Assembly (NCBI GenBank): GCA_965275905.1
Contig: CBDHYJ010000025.1
Span: forward strand, 70,130 to 134,129
Source of the DNA: CBDAQD01 sp965275905
GTDB lineage: Bacteria; Pseudomonadota; Alphaproteobacteria; Rhizobiales; JAJFHC01
Direction: 5' to 3'
Length of the DNA stretch: 64,000 nt
Shown: positions 42,867 to 51,689 of the stretch, one piece after another
Position numbering within the stretch: the stretch's first letter is position 1
How the letters are laid out: every line of letters begins with the position of its first letter
Made by a program: the position numbers and the translations under genes
The notes under the pieces: model-generated
Database searches by the model: none
The model's input: the letters and a program-made list of their open reading frames with translations, nothing else
What the model was told of the DNA's origin: nothing

Positions 42867-43631
42867 TCAGCAGGCGCTGGCGCCGCCGTCGACGGGCAGG
42901 ATCTGACCCGTCACCCATTTCGAGTCGTCGCTGGCGAAAAACAGCGCAACGGAAGCCACGTGCTGCGGTTCGCCGAGCCCCAGGAGGTGCCGCCGGGTCA
43001 AAGCTTCATCGGGGCCCGAATCGTTGCCCTGGGCAATGAACGCCTTGACCCGCTCGGTCAGAACGGCGCCCGGCGCGATCGCGTTGACCCGGATGTTTTT
43101 TGGCGCCAGTTGCAGGGCAAGCGCGCGCGTCAGGGTGACGACGCCGCCCTTGGCCGCCGTGTAGCCGTCCGCCCCGGGCGTGCCTATCATGGCGCGGATC
43201 GAGGCCGTATTGATGATCGATCCGCCGCCGCGCTTTTCCATATAAGGAATTGCAAAACGACAGCCGGCAAACGGACCGAAGAGATTGAGCGCAATCGCCT
43301 TGTCGAACTCATCAAGCGGCATCGTCATAAGGTGATCGTCGTGCGGTGTGGCCCCACCCGCGTTATTGTAGAGGATATCGATGCCGCCCATGTGGCCGGC
43401 GAGTGTATCGATCGCGCCTTCCAGGGCATCTCCGTCACTCACATCGCCGGCAATGAACCGCGCCGAGCCGCCTGCATCAGCGATCTCCGCCTCGACCTGC
43501 CGGCCTTCCTCTTCCTTGACATCGATAAGGCCGACCGACGCGCCTTCGCGGGCAAAGAGAACCGCGCTGGCACGCCCTATCCCTGCCGAACCACCGGTGA
43601 TGATTGCCGTTTTTCCTGCAAGTCTACCCAC
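42867..43631 (-). CDS. SDR family oxidoreductase
   Basis: A 254-residue classical SDR with a complete active site: IITGGSAGIGRA near the N-terminus, an acidic residue after strand 2 (LIDVKEEE, favouring NAD), NNAGG, catalytic Ser in NTASIRA, and YTAAK. The C-terminal GQILPVDGGAS is standard. The substrate is unknown. Its 3' end faces the 3' end of the polyprenyl synthase gene (12 bases apart). The next minus-strand gene upstream is another SDR that lacks the active site, but about 110 bases separate them, so co-transcription is uncertain. Confidence 0.87.
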   Translation of the reverse strand: MGRLAGKTAIITGGSAGIGRASAVLFAREGASVGLIDVKEEEGRQVEAEIADAGGSARFIAGDVSDGDALEGAIDTLAGHMGGIDILYNNAGGATPHDDHLMTMPLDEFDKAIALNLFGPFAGCRFAIPYMEKRGGGSIINTASIRAMIGTPGADGYTAAKGGVVTLTRALALQLAPKNIRVNAIAPGAVLTERVKAFIAQGNDSGPDEALTRRHLLGLGEPQHVASVALFFASDDSKWVTGQILPVDGGASAC

Positions 43632-43741
43632 TGGAATCCCTCGTTATCCACTGACTGGACATCCCGGATGATGCCTTCGTCGCACCAAAATCAACGCCCA
43701 CCCGGATGCATAAATCAAGGGTGTTTTGCCTTGCTGACTGT

Positions 43742-44491
43742 CTATCGTGTTGCGTATTGACGGATCATGTGACCGCCATCGACGTCGAGGATCTGCCCGG
43801 TGAAATAGGGATTGGTCGCCGCGAATACGGTCGCCTGCGCTATTTCCCCGGCGGTACCGACACGACCGACCGGCAAGGATTCGCCTGTATTCCGGTACAT
43901 CGCCTCGCGATCCTCTTCCGGCATCCCCGCATAGGCCTCCGTCCGCACCATCCCCGGCGAAACACAGTTTACCCGAACCTTCGGTCCAAGTTCGAGTGCA
44001 AGACCGCGGGTCAGTCCCTCGACCGCCGCATTGACGGCACCGAGGCCAGAGCAGTTCATACCGGGCCTGCGGCTCAGGACGCCTGAAAAGAAAGTAATTG
44101 AACCGCCGTCGCTCAGAACCGGGAGCATGGCTTTGGCGACCCGATACGGGCCCCAGAACTTTGACGCGAACATCGCTTGCGCCTGATCGATCGCAAGGGA
44201 ATCAAACGGGCCGTGAACCGAACTTGAGGCCGTGATAATGAGATGGTCGATGCCGTCCTTCGGCAATGCGGAAACGGCTGCCTCCACGGACCACTCATCG
44301 GTCATGTCACACGTGGCGAGACGAACCTGATCAGAATTTACCAGTTTCTCGCGCGCCGCTTTCAGCCTTTCATCGGATCGGCCTCCGATCCAGACCTCCG
44401 CACCGGCTTCCAGAAAGCTCGCAGCTACCTCAAATCCGATCCCGGATCCGCCACCCATAATGAACACTCGTTCCTGGCCGGAAATGCTCAT
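43742..44491 (-). CDS. SDR-fold protein lacking catalytic residues
   Basis: A 249-residue protein with the SDR fold. The glycine-rich cofactor motif is intact (MGGGSGIGFEV, about 12-22) and VRVNCVSPGMVRT fits the fold. The active-site Tyr and Lys positions hold L150 and N154 (SGLGAVNAA for the usual Y-x3-K-A), the NNAG motif reads ITAS (86-89), and the usual Asn of helix 4 is K111. Such active-site-deficient SDRs are known as a subgroup (Lin1944-like). The protein probably binds NAD(P) but may not catalyse oxidoreduction. Its ATG overlaps the stop of the upstream NAD(P)-binding gene by 4 bases, so the two are coupled. Confidence 0.85.
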   Translation of the reverse strand: MSISGQERVFIMGGGSGIGFEVAASFLEAGAEVWIGGRSDERLKAAREKLVNSDQVRLATCDMTDEWSVEAAVSALPKDGIDHLIITASSSVHGPFDSLAIDQAQAMFASKFWGPYRVAKAMLPVLSDGGSITFFSGVLSRRPGMNCSGLGAVNAAVEGLTRGLALELGPKVRVNCVSPGMVRTEAYAGMPEEDREAMYRNTGESLPVGRVGTAGEIAQATVFAATNPYFTGQILDVDGGHMIRQYATR

Positions 44492-45150
44492 CGTTCGATA
44501 CCTCCTTCGCCACGGCTGGTTATGGAGAAAGCCCAATCACGGCCCGCATTCTGCGACAGCGCCAGGTGAATCCAGGTCATGGCGAACGGTTCGAGCAACC
44601 GGGAAGCTTTCAATGCTCCAGCGTCCCGGGCATCAAATCCGAGATCGTCGACAAGACCGAGCGCAATCGCCTTTGCCGTCTCGTCGTCGCCGGCGACGAA
44701 CATGACCGGCCTTGCCGGGAATGCGCCCGGATCAGCCATGGCTTCCGCGCCAACCTGATTCAACGCCTTCACGACGCTGGCACCTTTTGCCAGTTTTGCA
44801 ATGCGTTCCGCTCCGGAGATCGAATGGCCAATCTCCAGCTCCAGTCCGTCAGGGCCGAGGGCAAGCGGATTCGTCGCATCGAGCAGCGGTTTGCCGTCCA
44901 GATCTCCCAGGCTCGCGATCACGTCTTCGATTGCCGCCCACGGCACCGCCAACACGACTACATCCGCCGCGTTGGCCGCGGCTGCAGGTGATGCGGTCGA
45001 GGAATTCCTTCCGGTTGCCTCGACCACAGCAGCGACTTTGTCCGATGACGGGTCGCGAACCCCGTAGATGATCGTGTGACCCTTTCCGGCCCAAATCCTG
45101 CCAACCGATGATCCAACGCTTCCAGCGCCGATGATTGCGATGGTTGCCAT
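44488..45150 (-). CDS. NADPH-dependent F420-reductase-like NAD(P)-binding protein
   Basis: A 220-residue protein with an N-terminal Rossmann domain (TIAIIGAGSVGSSVGRIWAGKGH) of the F420-dependent NADP oxidoreductase type (Pfam 03807). DVVVLAVPWAAIEDV, LLDATNPL and VVKALNQVGAEAMADP are hallmarks. In bacteria without F420 such proteins are thought to reduce other substrates with NADPH; true function is unknown. It is the first gene of a two-gene unit with the active-site-deficient SDR and is divergent from a LysR regulator 84 bases away. Confidence 0.85.
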   Translation of the reverse strand: MATIAIIGAGSVGSSVGRIWAGKGHTIIYGVRDPSSDKVAAVVEATGRNSSTASPAAAANAADVVVLAVPWAAIEDVIASLGDLDGKPLLDATNPLALGPDGLELEIGHSISGAERIAKLAKGASVVKALNQVGAEAMADPGAFPARPVMFVAGDDETAKAIALGLVDDLGFDARDAGALKASRLLEPFAMTWIHLALSQNAGRDWAFSITSRGEGGIER

Positions 45151-45193
45151 GGCACTCGTCCTCCAGTTCGTTACGCCTTCCGTGCCATGAATA

Positions 45194-45204
45194 AGGGTAT
45201 CCCT
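45194..45204. promoter_or_regulatory. Candidate LysR-type operator
   Basis: AGGG-TAT-CCCT is an interrupted palindrome in the 84-base gap between the divergent LysR and NAD(P)-binding genes. It has the T-N-A-like outer bases typical of LysR boxes and lies where such sites are expected. Confidence 0.4.
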
Positions 45205-45222
45205 ATCGCCTGATTCAAATTA

Positions 45223-45242
45223 ATATTTGTAATTATGAATAT
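45223..45242. promoter_or_regulatory. Second palindrome overlapping the LysR start codon
   Basis: ATATT-N10-AATAT spans 45223-45242 and covers the ATG at 45235. A regulator bound here would block its own translation start region, suggesting autoregulation. Confidence 0.35.
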
Positions 45243-46194
45243 CGATCACATTCATCTTCGCCGCATGGATCTAAATCTGCTGCTGGCTTTCGATGCCCTG
45301 ATGGACCAGCAGAGTGTTTCGAAAGCGGCGGACTGCCTTGGTATCGGTCAATCCGCAATGAGCCACGCCTTGCGGCGCCTCAGGGACCTGTTGGAAGACG
45401 ACCTGCTTGTCCGGGACGGCGGCCGTCTTGTTCCTACCGAGGCCGCGACGACCCTATGGCGGCCCGTCCGTCGCGCGCTGCACGATCTTCAACAGGGGTT
45501 GGAGACGGCGCGGACATTTAATCCCGCTGAAGAATCAAGGGCCTTCTCTCTTTCCGTGCCGGACTATGTGGCCGCAATTGCTGTTCCAAAGCTTGTAAGG
45601 CAAACGCACCTTTCGGCACCGGGCATCACCTATCGCGTTGAAAGCATGGGTCGTTCCGATGCGCTGGATGGGCTCTACGACGGCACGATCGACGTGATGA
45701 TCGGTGTGGCAAAAACACCGGAATGGGCAATCGCCGAGCACTATTTTTCAGACGGGTTCGCCACACTCTTCGACCCGGAAGTACGGGAGCACCCGCCGTC
45801 CGACATCGAAAGCTTCTGTCGAGCGCCGCATGTGCTCGCGTCGCTCGCTCCGAGCTTCTCGGGATGGGTTGACGATGCTCTGGCGAAACAGGACCGTTCG
45901 CGAGACGTGGTCTTTTCGGCGGCCCGCTTCGGAGACGCCGCCGCCTGTGTCGCGGGCTCCGATATGCTGCTCACGCTGCCGTCGACGGCGGCCCGGTACT
46001 ACGCGCAATTGTTCGGACTGGGCATAACGGTCCCGCCCCTGGATGCGCCTCGGTTCGAAGTGTGCATTTTCCGACGGAAACGATCACAGGGCGCGCCGGC
46101 TTCGGAATGGCTGGTCTCGATGCTGCACGAAGCCGCCGCCGCGATCAGGACAGAACCGTTGACACCACCCACCAATTGGGATGCTCGACAGTGA
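45235..46194 (+). CDS. LysR family transcriptional regulator
   Basis: A 319-residue LysR-type regulator. The winged helix-turn-helix is at about 9-70 (DLNLLLAFDALMDQQSVSKAA, then LGIGQSAMSHALRRLRDLLED), followed by a periplasmic-binding-protein-like effector domain. The NodD/LinR-like start MDLNLLLAFDAL is notable. It is divergent from the NAD(P)-binding protein / inactive-SDR pair, the probable target. Its last 50 bases overlap the 3' end of ispE on the opposite strand. The effector cannot be guessed. Confidence 0.9.
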   Translation: MNIDHIHLRRMDLNLLLAFDALMDQQSVSKAADCLGIGQSAMSHALRRLRDLLEDDLLVRDGGRLVPTEAATTLWRPVRRALHDLQQGLETARTFNPAEESRAFSLSVPDYVAAIAVPKLVRQTHLSAPGITYRVESMGRSDALDGLYDGTIDVMIGVAKTPEWAIAEHYFSDGFATLFDPEVREHPPSDIESFCRAPHVLASLAPSFSGWVDDALAKQDRSRDVVFSAARFGDAAACVAGSDMLLTLPSTAARYYAQLFGLGITVPPLDAPRFEVCIFRRKRSQGAPASEWLVSMLHEAAAAIRTEPLTPPTNWDARQ

Positions 46195-47023
46195 GGGCCA
46201 GAACGGCCGCCGCAGCCGCGTCATCACTCTCGAACAGGGCGAAACAGGTCGGGCCGCTACCCGACATTCTCGCGATCAGGCATCCGGGGCATGCAAACAG
46301 CGCCTCCTGGATGTCGCCGATTTCGCGGATCATGCGGGCAGCCGGCGCCTCAAGATCGTTCCTGCAGCCAGTCAGATAGTCCGCCAGGTCGCGGACGTCG
46401 CGGAAACTCGTGTTCGGAAAAGGCGGTGTCTCTGCCGGGAACGCTTCGCCCGGTTCGAGGCCCAACGCGTCGAAGACAGCTGCTGTCGGGAGAGGAACGC
46501 CCGGATTGACCAGGACCGCCGGAACCTTCGGCAGCGCGGTCGCCGGTTCGACCAACTGACCGATGCCCGACATGAACGACACCTGCGGTCTGAGGCAAAC
46601 CGTTACATCGGCGCCAACACCTGCCGCAACCTGACTCAGGGCAGTGTCCGAGGCCTCCAGATCATGGAAACGCAGCAGTCCGCGGATGCAGGCGGCGGCA
46701 TCAGAAGATCCGCCGCCCAGGCCGGCGGCAACAGGAATGTTCTTTTCAAGCTCAATGGCAGCGCCTGGCGGAAGGGCCTTCATCCCGTGGGCCAGTGCAT
46801 GGGCCGCGTTAAGAACCAGATTGTCTGAAGTGTCGGCGAGGTGGTCACTATACGGACCACTCACAGCCAGAGTGAATTCGGGTGCCTTGGAGAAACTCAG
46901 AACATCGCAGACATCCGCGAACGCCACCACGCTTTCCAACAGGTGGTAACCATCCTCGCGCCGCCCCGTGACATGAAGGGTCAGGTTGACCTTGGCGGGA
47001 GCAGTTTCGGTGACCGTTGCCAT
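46145..47023 (-). CDS. ispE: 4-(cytidine 5'-diphospho)-2-C-methyl-D-erythritol kinase
   Basis: IspE phosphorylates CDP-methylerythritol, the fourth step of the MEP isoprenoid pathway that dxs begins. A GHMP kinase of 292 residues: APAKVNLTLHV at the N-terminus, the ATP-binding PVAAGLGGGSSDAAA, and RMSGSGPTCFALFE near the C-terminus. The start at 47023 gives the family N-terminus. The frame is open 59 codons further, into the TPR gene upstream. The gene ends inside the opposing LysR gene (50-base overlap of 3' ends). It follows the TPR gene by 44 bases and is probably its partner in an operon. Confidence 0.95.
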   Translation of the reverse strand: MATVTETAPAKVNLTLHVTGRREDGYHLLESVVAFADVCDVLSFSKAPEFTLAVSGPYSDHLADTSDNLVLNAAHALAHGMKALPPGAAIELEKNIPVAAGLGGGSSDAAACIRGLLRFHDLEASDTALSQVAAGVGADVTVCLRPQVSFMSGIGQLVEPATALPKVPAVLVNPGVPLPTAAVFDALGLEPGEAFPAETPPFPNTSFRDVRDLADYLTGCRNDLEAPAARMIREIGDIQEALFACPGCLIARMSGSGPTCFALFESDDAAAAAVLALTVEHPNWWVVSTVLS

Positions 47024-47067
47024 CCGATTCCCTCGAAAAGAGCGACCGGCCGCAGCGGGTAAGCCGA

Positions 47068-48849
47068 TCAGGACTTGTTCGGCGTCTCCGACGAAGAGGT
47101 CGCCTTGCCTCCATCCTTGGGCTGCAAACCGTGCTTCAGTTTCTCGAGAATCTCCTCGAGATCTTCCGGTTCCGGCTTCAGGCCCTTTGCGTGCTCCCAC
47201 TGGAACCTGGCTTCGAGCCGGCGGTTGACCTGCCAGTAAGCATCGCCAAGGTGGTCATTAATCACCGGATCGTCGGGACGCAATTCGACAGCACGCTCAA
47301 GATGTTTCACCGCTTCTTCATAATCGCCCAGCTGGTAATACGCCCACCCGAGGCTGTCGACGATATAGCCATCGTTCTTGCGAAGTTCGACAGCCTTGCG
47401 GATCTTCTTCATGGCATCCTGAAGATGCAGCCCCTTTTCGATCCACGAGTAGCCGAGATAGTTCAGAACGAGCGGCTGGTCGGGAAACAGTTTCAGCGCC
47501 TGTTTGAAGTCGGCTTCGGCCTTCGGCCAGACTTTGGTGCGTTCGAAGCAGATTCCCCGGAAATAGAACAGGGTCCAGTCGCGGCGTGCCGGGTTCGGCG
47601 TCAGTTCAATGGCTTTGGTATAAAACTCCGCAGCCTCCGCGAACTCTCTCCGGCCCCGAAGAATATTCGCCAGGACCAGCACCGGTCGCCTGCTTTCGGG
47701 ATATTGCGCCATAAGACGCTCAAGCCGCTTGCGGGCGTCATCGAGCCGGTCAAGCTTCTCGAGATTCGAAGCAATCTGGATTTCCGCGTTCACCCGGAGC
47801 GGGGATGATGACGGCACTTCCTCATAGGCTTCCACAGCCCGCTCATGGCGCTTGGTGTCCTCATAGATGTCGCCGAGCAACGTCTGTGCGATCGCCATTT
47901 TCCTGTCGGCGTAAAGCGCAAGACGCACGTAAAGCAGCGCCACGTCGATGCTCGATTCGTCGGTCAGTGCGCTGGCAATTCCAAACAAAGCTTCGCCTGC
48001 ACCCTGTGCGGGCTTGTCGACGAGCTTTGGCGCCGCTTCGCCCGCCTTTGCCCGTCTGGCCGCTTCAATGACGAGCGGATGCTCCGGCGACGTTTCGAGG
48101 AACGTGCGGTAAATCGATTCCGCCTCGGCGGCCTGGCCATGACGCTCGAGGAACCCGCCATACGCCTGAACGACGCGGAGTGAGGTGCTGGCCTCTTCGT
48201 AGGTCGCCCTGTAGAGGTCTCGCGCCTCATTCTCGTTGCCGGCAAGATCGTGAATAAGTGCCGAGTGGAAGCTCCGGAAGACCTGGAACGAATCCGTGCT
48301 TTCAAGAACATCAAGCGCCTTGATTGCTTCCGCCGTGCGGCCATCGGCCTGATGCGACCAGGCAATCAGGAGCGCTGAGGTCAGTTCTCCGATGGGCCCG
48401 TGCGAAGATGACTGGAAATGCGCGCGGGCGCGGCCGTAACGACCGGCGCCGAAATGCTTGAGACCCAGGATGACATGAGCGATCCGGTGCCGCGTGTCAC
48501 GCTTCAGAACACGAACGGCGAGCTGCGTCGCGCGAGGCAGATTGCCTGCGCTTATTTCCAGAAGGAAAGACCGCTCGAGGATATAGGCATTATCCGGATC
48601 CTCCGCGAGCGCCCGGGCATAAAATCCCGCTGCCGCCTCATTCTCGCGGCGCTTGCCCGCATAGCGGCCGGCAAGATAATTGCCGGAAAGCGAGGCCGAA
48701 TAGGTCGGTGTTCTGGATTTCTCGGACCGGGCTTCGGGAGCCAAGACGGTTAAAGCCGCGAACGTCACGCCAACAAATGCCCAGCGGGGCATTGCGAGGG
48801 CCAGCCTCGTCCTTGGCCTAGGGGAAGCGCATTCCATATCTCTGTCCAT
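47068..48849 (-). CDS. Tetratricopeptide repeat protein, exported or anchored
   Basis: A 593-residue protein. A hydrophobic N-terminal segment (about 20-40, PRWAFVGVTFAALTVLAPEARS) points to export or anchoring. The remainder is a long array of TPR helices, clearest at YAGKRRENEAAAGFYARALAEDPDN, EFAEAAEFYTKAIELTP, WPKAEADFKQALKLFPDQP and GDYEEAVKHLERAVELRPDDP. It ends in a polar tail (GGKATSSSETPNKS). Such proteins scaffold periplasmic or membrane complexes; TPR genes of this type beside ispE are common in alphaproteobacteria, with no known role. It diverges from nothing: ETF-QO lies downstream of its start on the same strand, 114 bases away. Confidence 0.88.
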   Translation of the reverse strand: MDRDMECASPRPRTRLALAMPRWAFVGVTFAALTVLAPEARSEKSRTPTYSASLSGNYLAGRYAGKRRENEAAAGFYARALAEDPDNAYILERSFLLEISAGNLPRATQLAVRVLKRDTRHRIAHVILGLKHFGAGRYGRARAHFQSSSHGPIGELTSALLIAWSHQADGRTAEAIKALDVLESTDSFQVFRSFHSALIHDLAGNENEARDLYRATYEEASTSLRVVQAYGGFLERHGQAAEAESIYRTFLETSPEHPLVIEAARRAKAGEAAPKLVDKPAQGAGEALFGIASALTDESSIDVALLYVRLALYADRKMAIAQTLLGDIYEDTKRHERAVEAYEEVPSSSPLRVNAEIQIASNLEKLDRLDDARKRLERLMAQYPESRRPVLVLANILRGRREFAEAAEFYTKAIELTPNPARRDWTLFYFRGICFERTKVWPKAEADFKQALKLFPDQPLVLNYLGYSWIEKGLHLQDAMKKIRKAVELRKNDGYIVDSLGWAYYQLGDYEEAVKHLERAVELRPDDPVINDHLGDAYWQVNRRLEARFQWEHAKGLKPEPEDLEEILEKLKHGLQPKDGGKATSSSETPNKS

Positions 48850-48962
48850 GCATCAAAATGGCCGTTTTCCGCGTGCGCCGCAAGTGTGAATGCGATTGCC
48901 CACAGTTGATTGACCGCGTAATGAACATACGTGGCCGGAGCGCAGCAGGATTTCCAATATCC

Positions 48963-50642
48963 TCACATATTGGGATAATTTGGGCCGCCACCGCCCTCTG
49001 GAACAGTCCAGTTGATGTTCTGCGCGGGGTCCTTGATGTCGCAGGTCTTGCAGTGGACGCAGTTCTGGGCGTTGATCTGGAAACGCGGATTGGTGCCGTC
49101 GTCTTCCGTCACAATCTCATATACGCCAGCCGGGCAGTATCTCTGTGCCGGCTCGGCGTAAGTCGGCAGATTTTCACGAACCGGAACGTCGGGATCCGAC
49201 AGCATGAGATGAACCGGCTGATCCTCCTCGTGGTTGGTCGCCGACATGAACACCGACGACAACTTGTCGAACGACACCGAGCCGTCCGGTTTCGGGTAGT
49301 CGATCGGCTTGTGCTTCGAGGCAGGTTCCAGACAGGCGTGGTCGGGTTTGCCATGTTTCAGGGTGAACGGCAGTCCGATTCCAAGATTGTTCATCCACAT
49401 GTCGATGCCGCCGACTATCACGCCGCCGATGGTGCCAAACTTGCTCCAGAGCGGTTTGACATTACGAACACGCTTCAGATCCTTCGCGACTTCACTCGAC
49501 TCGTATGCCGTCTGGTAGGCGACGAGTTCATCTCCCGAACGACCTTCGACAATCGCATCGAACGCGGCTTCCGCCGCCAGCATGCCGGTCGCCATCGCGT
49601 TGTGGCTTCCCTTGATGCGGGGAACATTGACGAACCCGGCCGAGCATCCGATCAGACAGCCCCCTGGGAACGAAAGCTTCGGAACCGACTGATAACCGCC
49701 TTCCGTAATGGCGCGGGCGCCATAGGCAATCCTCTTGCCGCCCTCGAATGTATCGCGAACCGCCGGGTGCGTCTTGAAGCGCTGAAACTCGTCGAACGGT
49801 GACAGGTAGGGATTCTTGTAATTGAGATGAACGACGAACCCGACCGATACCAGGTTTTCGTCGAAGTGATACAGGAATGAGCCGCCACCCGTGCTCCATC
49901 CCAGCGGCCAGCCGAAACTGTGCTGCACAAGGCCGGGCTGGTGCTTGGCGGGATCGATCTCCCAGAGCTCCTTGAGACCAATTCCGAACTTCTGAGGCTC
50001 ACGGCCGTCGTCGAGGCCAAACCTGGAGATCAGTTGCTTCGCGAGCGAGCCACGCACGCCTTCTGCAATGAATGTGTATTTGCCGTGGAGTTCGATGCCG
50101 GGCTCGTGACCGTCCTTCGGATTGCCGTCCCGGCCGATGCCCATGTCCCCGGTGGCCACGCCCTTCACGCTGCCATCCTCATTGTAGATGACTTCGGCCG
50201 CCGCAAATCCCGGATAGATCTCGACTCCGAGTTCCTCGGCTTTTTCCGCGAGCCAGCGGCACACGTTGCCAAGGCTGGCAATGTAATTGCCATGATTGTT
50301 CATCAAGGGCGGCATCATGAAGTTGGGGAGCCTCAACACTCCGGCGGGCCCGAGCACAAGGAAATGATCCTGCTTGACCTCCGTATTGAGCGGCGCGCCC
50401 TGCTCGCGCCAGTCGGGAATCAGGCGATCGAGGGCGATCGGATCGATCACCGCTCCGGAAAGAATATGCGCGCCGACTTCCGATCCTTTTTCGAGGACCG
50501 TAACCGACAGTTCCACATCCTTTTCGATGGCGAGCTGTTTAAGCCTGATCGCCGACGCCAGGCCGGCCGGACCGGCACCGACAATAACAACATCAAACTC
50601 CATCGACTCCCGCTCGGGAGCACCTTGTTCCGTTTCGCTCAC
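48963..50642 (-). CDS. Electron-transfer flavoprotein-ubiquinone oxidoreductase
   Basis: ETF-QO takes electrons from ETF (fed by acyl-CoA and other dehydrogenases) and reduces ubiquinone at the inner membrane. The protein is 559 residues. The FAD motif VVIVGAGPAGLASAIRL lies near the N-terminus, SFLYHFDENLVSVGFVVHLNY and KLSFPGGCLIGCSAGFVN are family motifs, and the [4Fe-4S] ligands are in YCPAGVYE and CVHCKTCDIKDP. The GTG at 50642 is preferred since GGAGGG precedes it; the ATG at 50603 is also possible. It supplies the link between the acyl-CoA dehydrogenase and respiration. Confidence 0.95.
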   Translation of the reverse strand: MSETEQGAPERESMEFDVVIVGAGPAGLASAIRLKQLAIEKDVELSVTVLEKGSEVGAHILSGAVIDPIALDRLIPDWREQGAPLNTEVKQDHFLVLGPAGVLRLPNFMMPPLMNNHGNYIASLGNVCRWLAEKAEELGVEIYPGFAAAEVIYNEDGSVKGVATGDMGIGRDGNPKDGHEPGIELHGKYTFIAEGVRGSLAKQLISRFGLDDGREPQKFGIGLKELWEIDPAKHQPGLVQHSFGWPLGWSTGGGSFLYHFDENLVSVGFVVHLNYKNPYLSPFDEFQRFKTHPAVRDTFEGGKRIAYGARAITEGGYQSVPKLSFPGGCLIGCSAGFVNVPRIKGSHNAMATGMLAAEAAFDAIVEGRSGDELVAYQTAYESSEVAKDLKRVRNVKPLWSKFGTIGGVIVGGIDMWMNNLGIGLPFTLKHGKPDHACLEPASKHKPIDYPKPDGSVSFDKLSSVFMSATNHEEDQPVHLMLSDPDVPVRENLPTYAEPAQRYCPAGVYEIVTEDDGTNPRFQINAQNCVHCKTCDIKDPAQNINWTVPEGGGGPNYPNM

Positions 50643-50814
50643 TTCGCCCTCCGTGAGTCCGCGGCCCCGCGCCGTTCTTCCAACGAACGGTATTAGTCTG
50701 CGCAAACAGTACTGCGCAAGCACAATAACGACGCGCTATGCGGCAATATGGCTGCTATAGTTCCGCGCGACCGGAAGCAAAGATGCTGAACGTTCGAGCG
50801 CAAGAATACTTGGA

Positions 50815-51684
50815 ATGACCGGACAACTGGACAGAGACGAAGCCGTCAGACTGCTGGAGTGGTACGCCGCGATGGGCGTCGACGCTCCGGTTGTGGATGA
50901 ACCTGTCGACAGGTTCGCGGCTTATGCCCGGGAGAAGGAGGAGCGATCGGCTCGCCAGAAGCAGGCGGCGTCCCCGGCTCCGCAACGACCGCGCGCGCCT
51001 GTCTCCGTGCCCGCATCGACATCACCGACCCAACCGGCTGCGGCGCCGATGATGTCGGATGAGGTCGTCCAGGACGCGCGCGCGCTTGCTGCGGGTTGCG
51101 AGACCCTTGAGGCGCTCAGAGCGGCGGTCGAGAGCTTCGAGGGATGCGGCCTGAAGAAGACGGCGAAGAATACGGTCTTCGCGGACGGCAGCCCTGACGC
51201 CAGATTGATGCTTATCGGCGAGGCCCCGGGGCGGGACGAAGACATTCAGGGCAAGCCTTTCGTCGGCCGAAGCGGACAGTTGCTCGACAAGATTCTTACT
51301 GCCATTGGCCATGACCGGACGAACAGCTACATAACCAATGTCATCCCTTGGCGGCCGCCCGGCAACCGGTCGCCGACGCCTCTCGAGACAGCAATCTGCC
51401 GGCCGTTCATCGAACGCCAGATCGAACTCATCGATCCCGACGTCATGGTTTTTCTAGGCGGCGTCGCGGCGAAGGAGCTGCTCGAAACCACCGAGGGCGT
51501 CATGCGGCTGCGCGGCAAGTGGAAGGTGTATCCGCCTCAGGACGGAAAATGGCGGGCGATCGCAACGCTCCACCCGGCCTACCTGTTGCGTCAACCCGCA
51601 CAGAAGCGTCTGGTCTGGCGGGACTTCCTGGAGATCAAGCAGGCCCTGGATGCCGCAAGTCAATCCACCGAGAAAGAAGCCTGA
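50815..51684 (+). CDS. Uracil-DNA glycosylase, family 4/5-like
   Basis: A 289-residue protein. After a proline- and alanine-rich linker (about 45-80), the glycosylase domain has GEAPGRDEDIQGKPFVGRSGQLLDK (motif 1, with the GEAPGxxE pattern), NVIPWRPPGNRSPTP, and TLHPAYLLRQPAQKRLVWRDF (His motif). These match the family 4 (UDGa) enzymes that excise uracil from DNA and hold an iron-sulphur cluster. The N-terminal 60 residues are an extension common in alphaproteobacteria. moaB begins 5 bases after the stop, so the two are on one transcript. Confidence 0.92.
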   Translation: MTGQLDRDEAVRLLEWYAAMGVDAPVVDEPVDRFAAYAREKEERSARQKQAASPAPQRPRAPVSVPASTSPTQPAAAPMMSDEVVQDARALAAGCETLEALRAAVESFEGCGLKKTAKNTVFADGSPDARLMLIGEAPGRDEDIQGKPFVGRSGQLLDKILTAIGHDRTNSYITNVIPWRPPGNRSPTPLETAICRPFIERQIELIDPDVMVFLGGVAAKELLETTEGVMRLRGKWKVYPPQDGKWRAIATLHPAYLLRQPAQKRLVWRDFLEIKQALDAASQSTEKEA

Positions 51685-51689
51685 AACTC

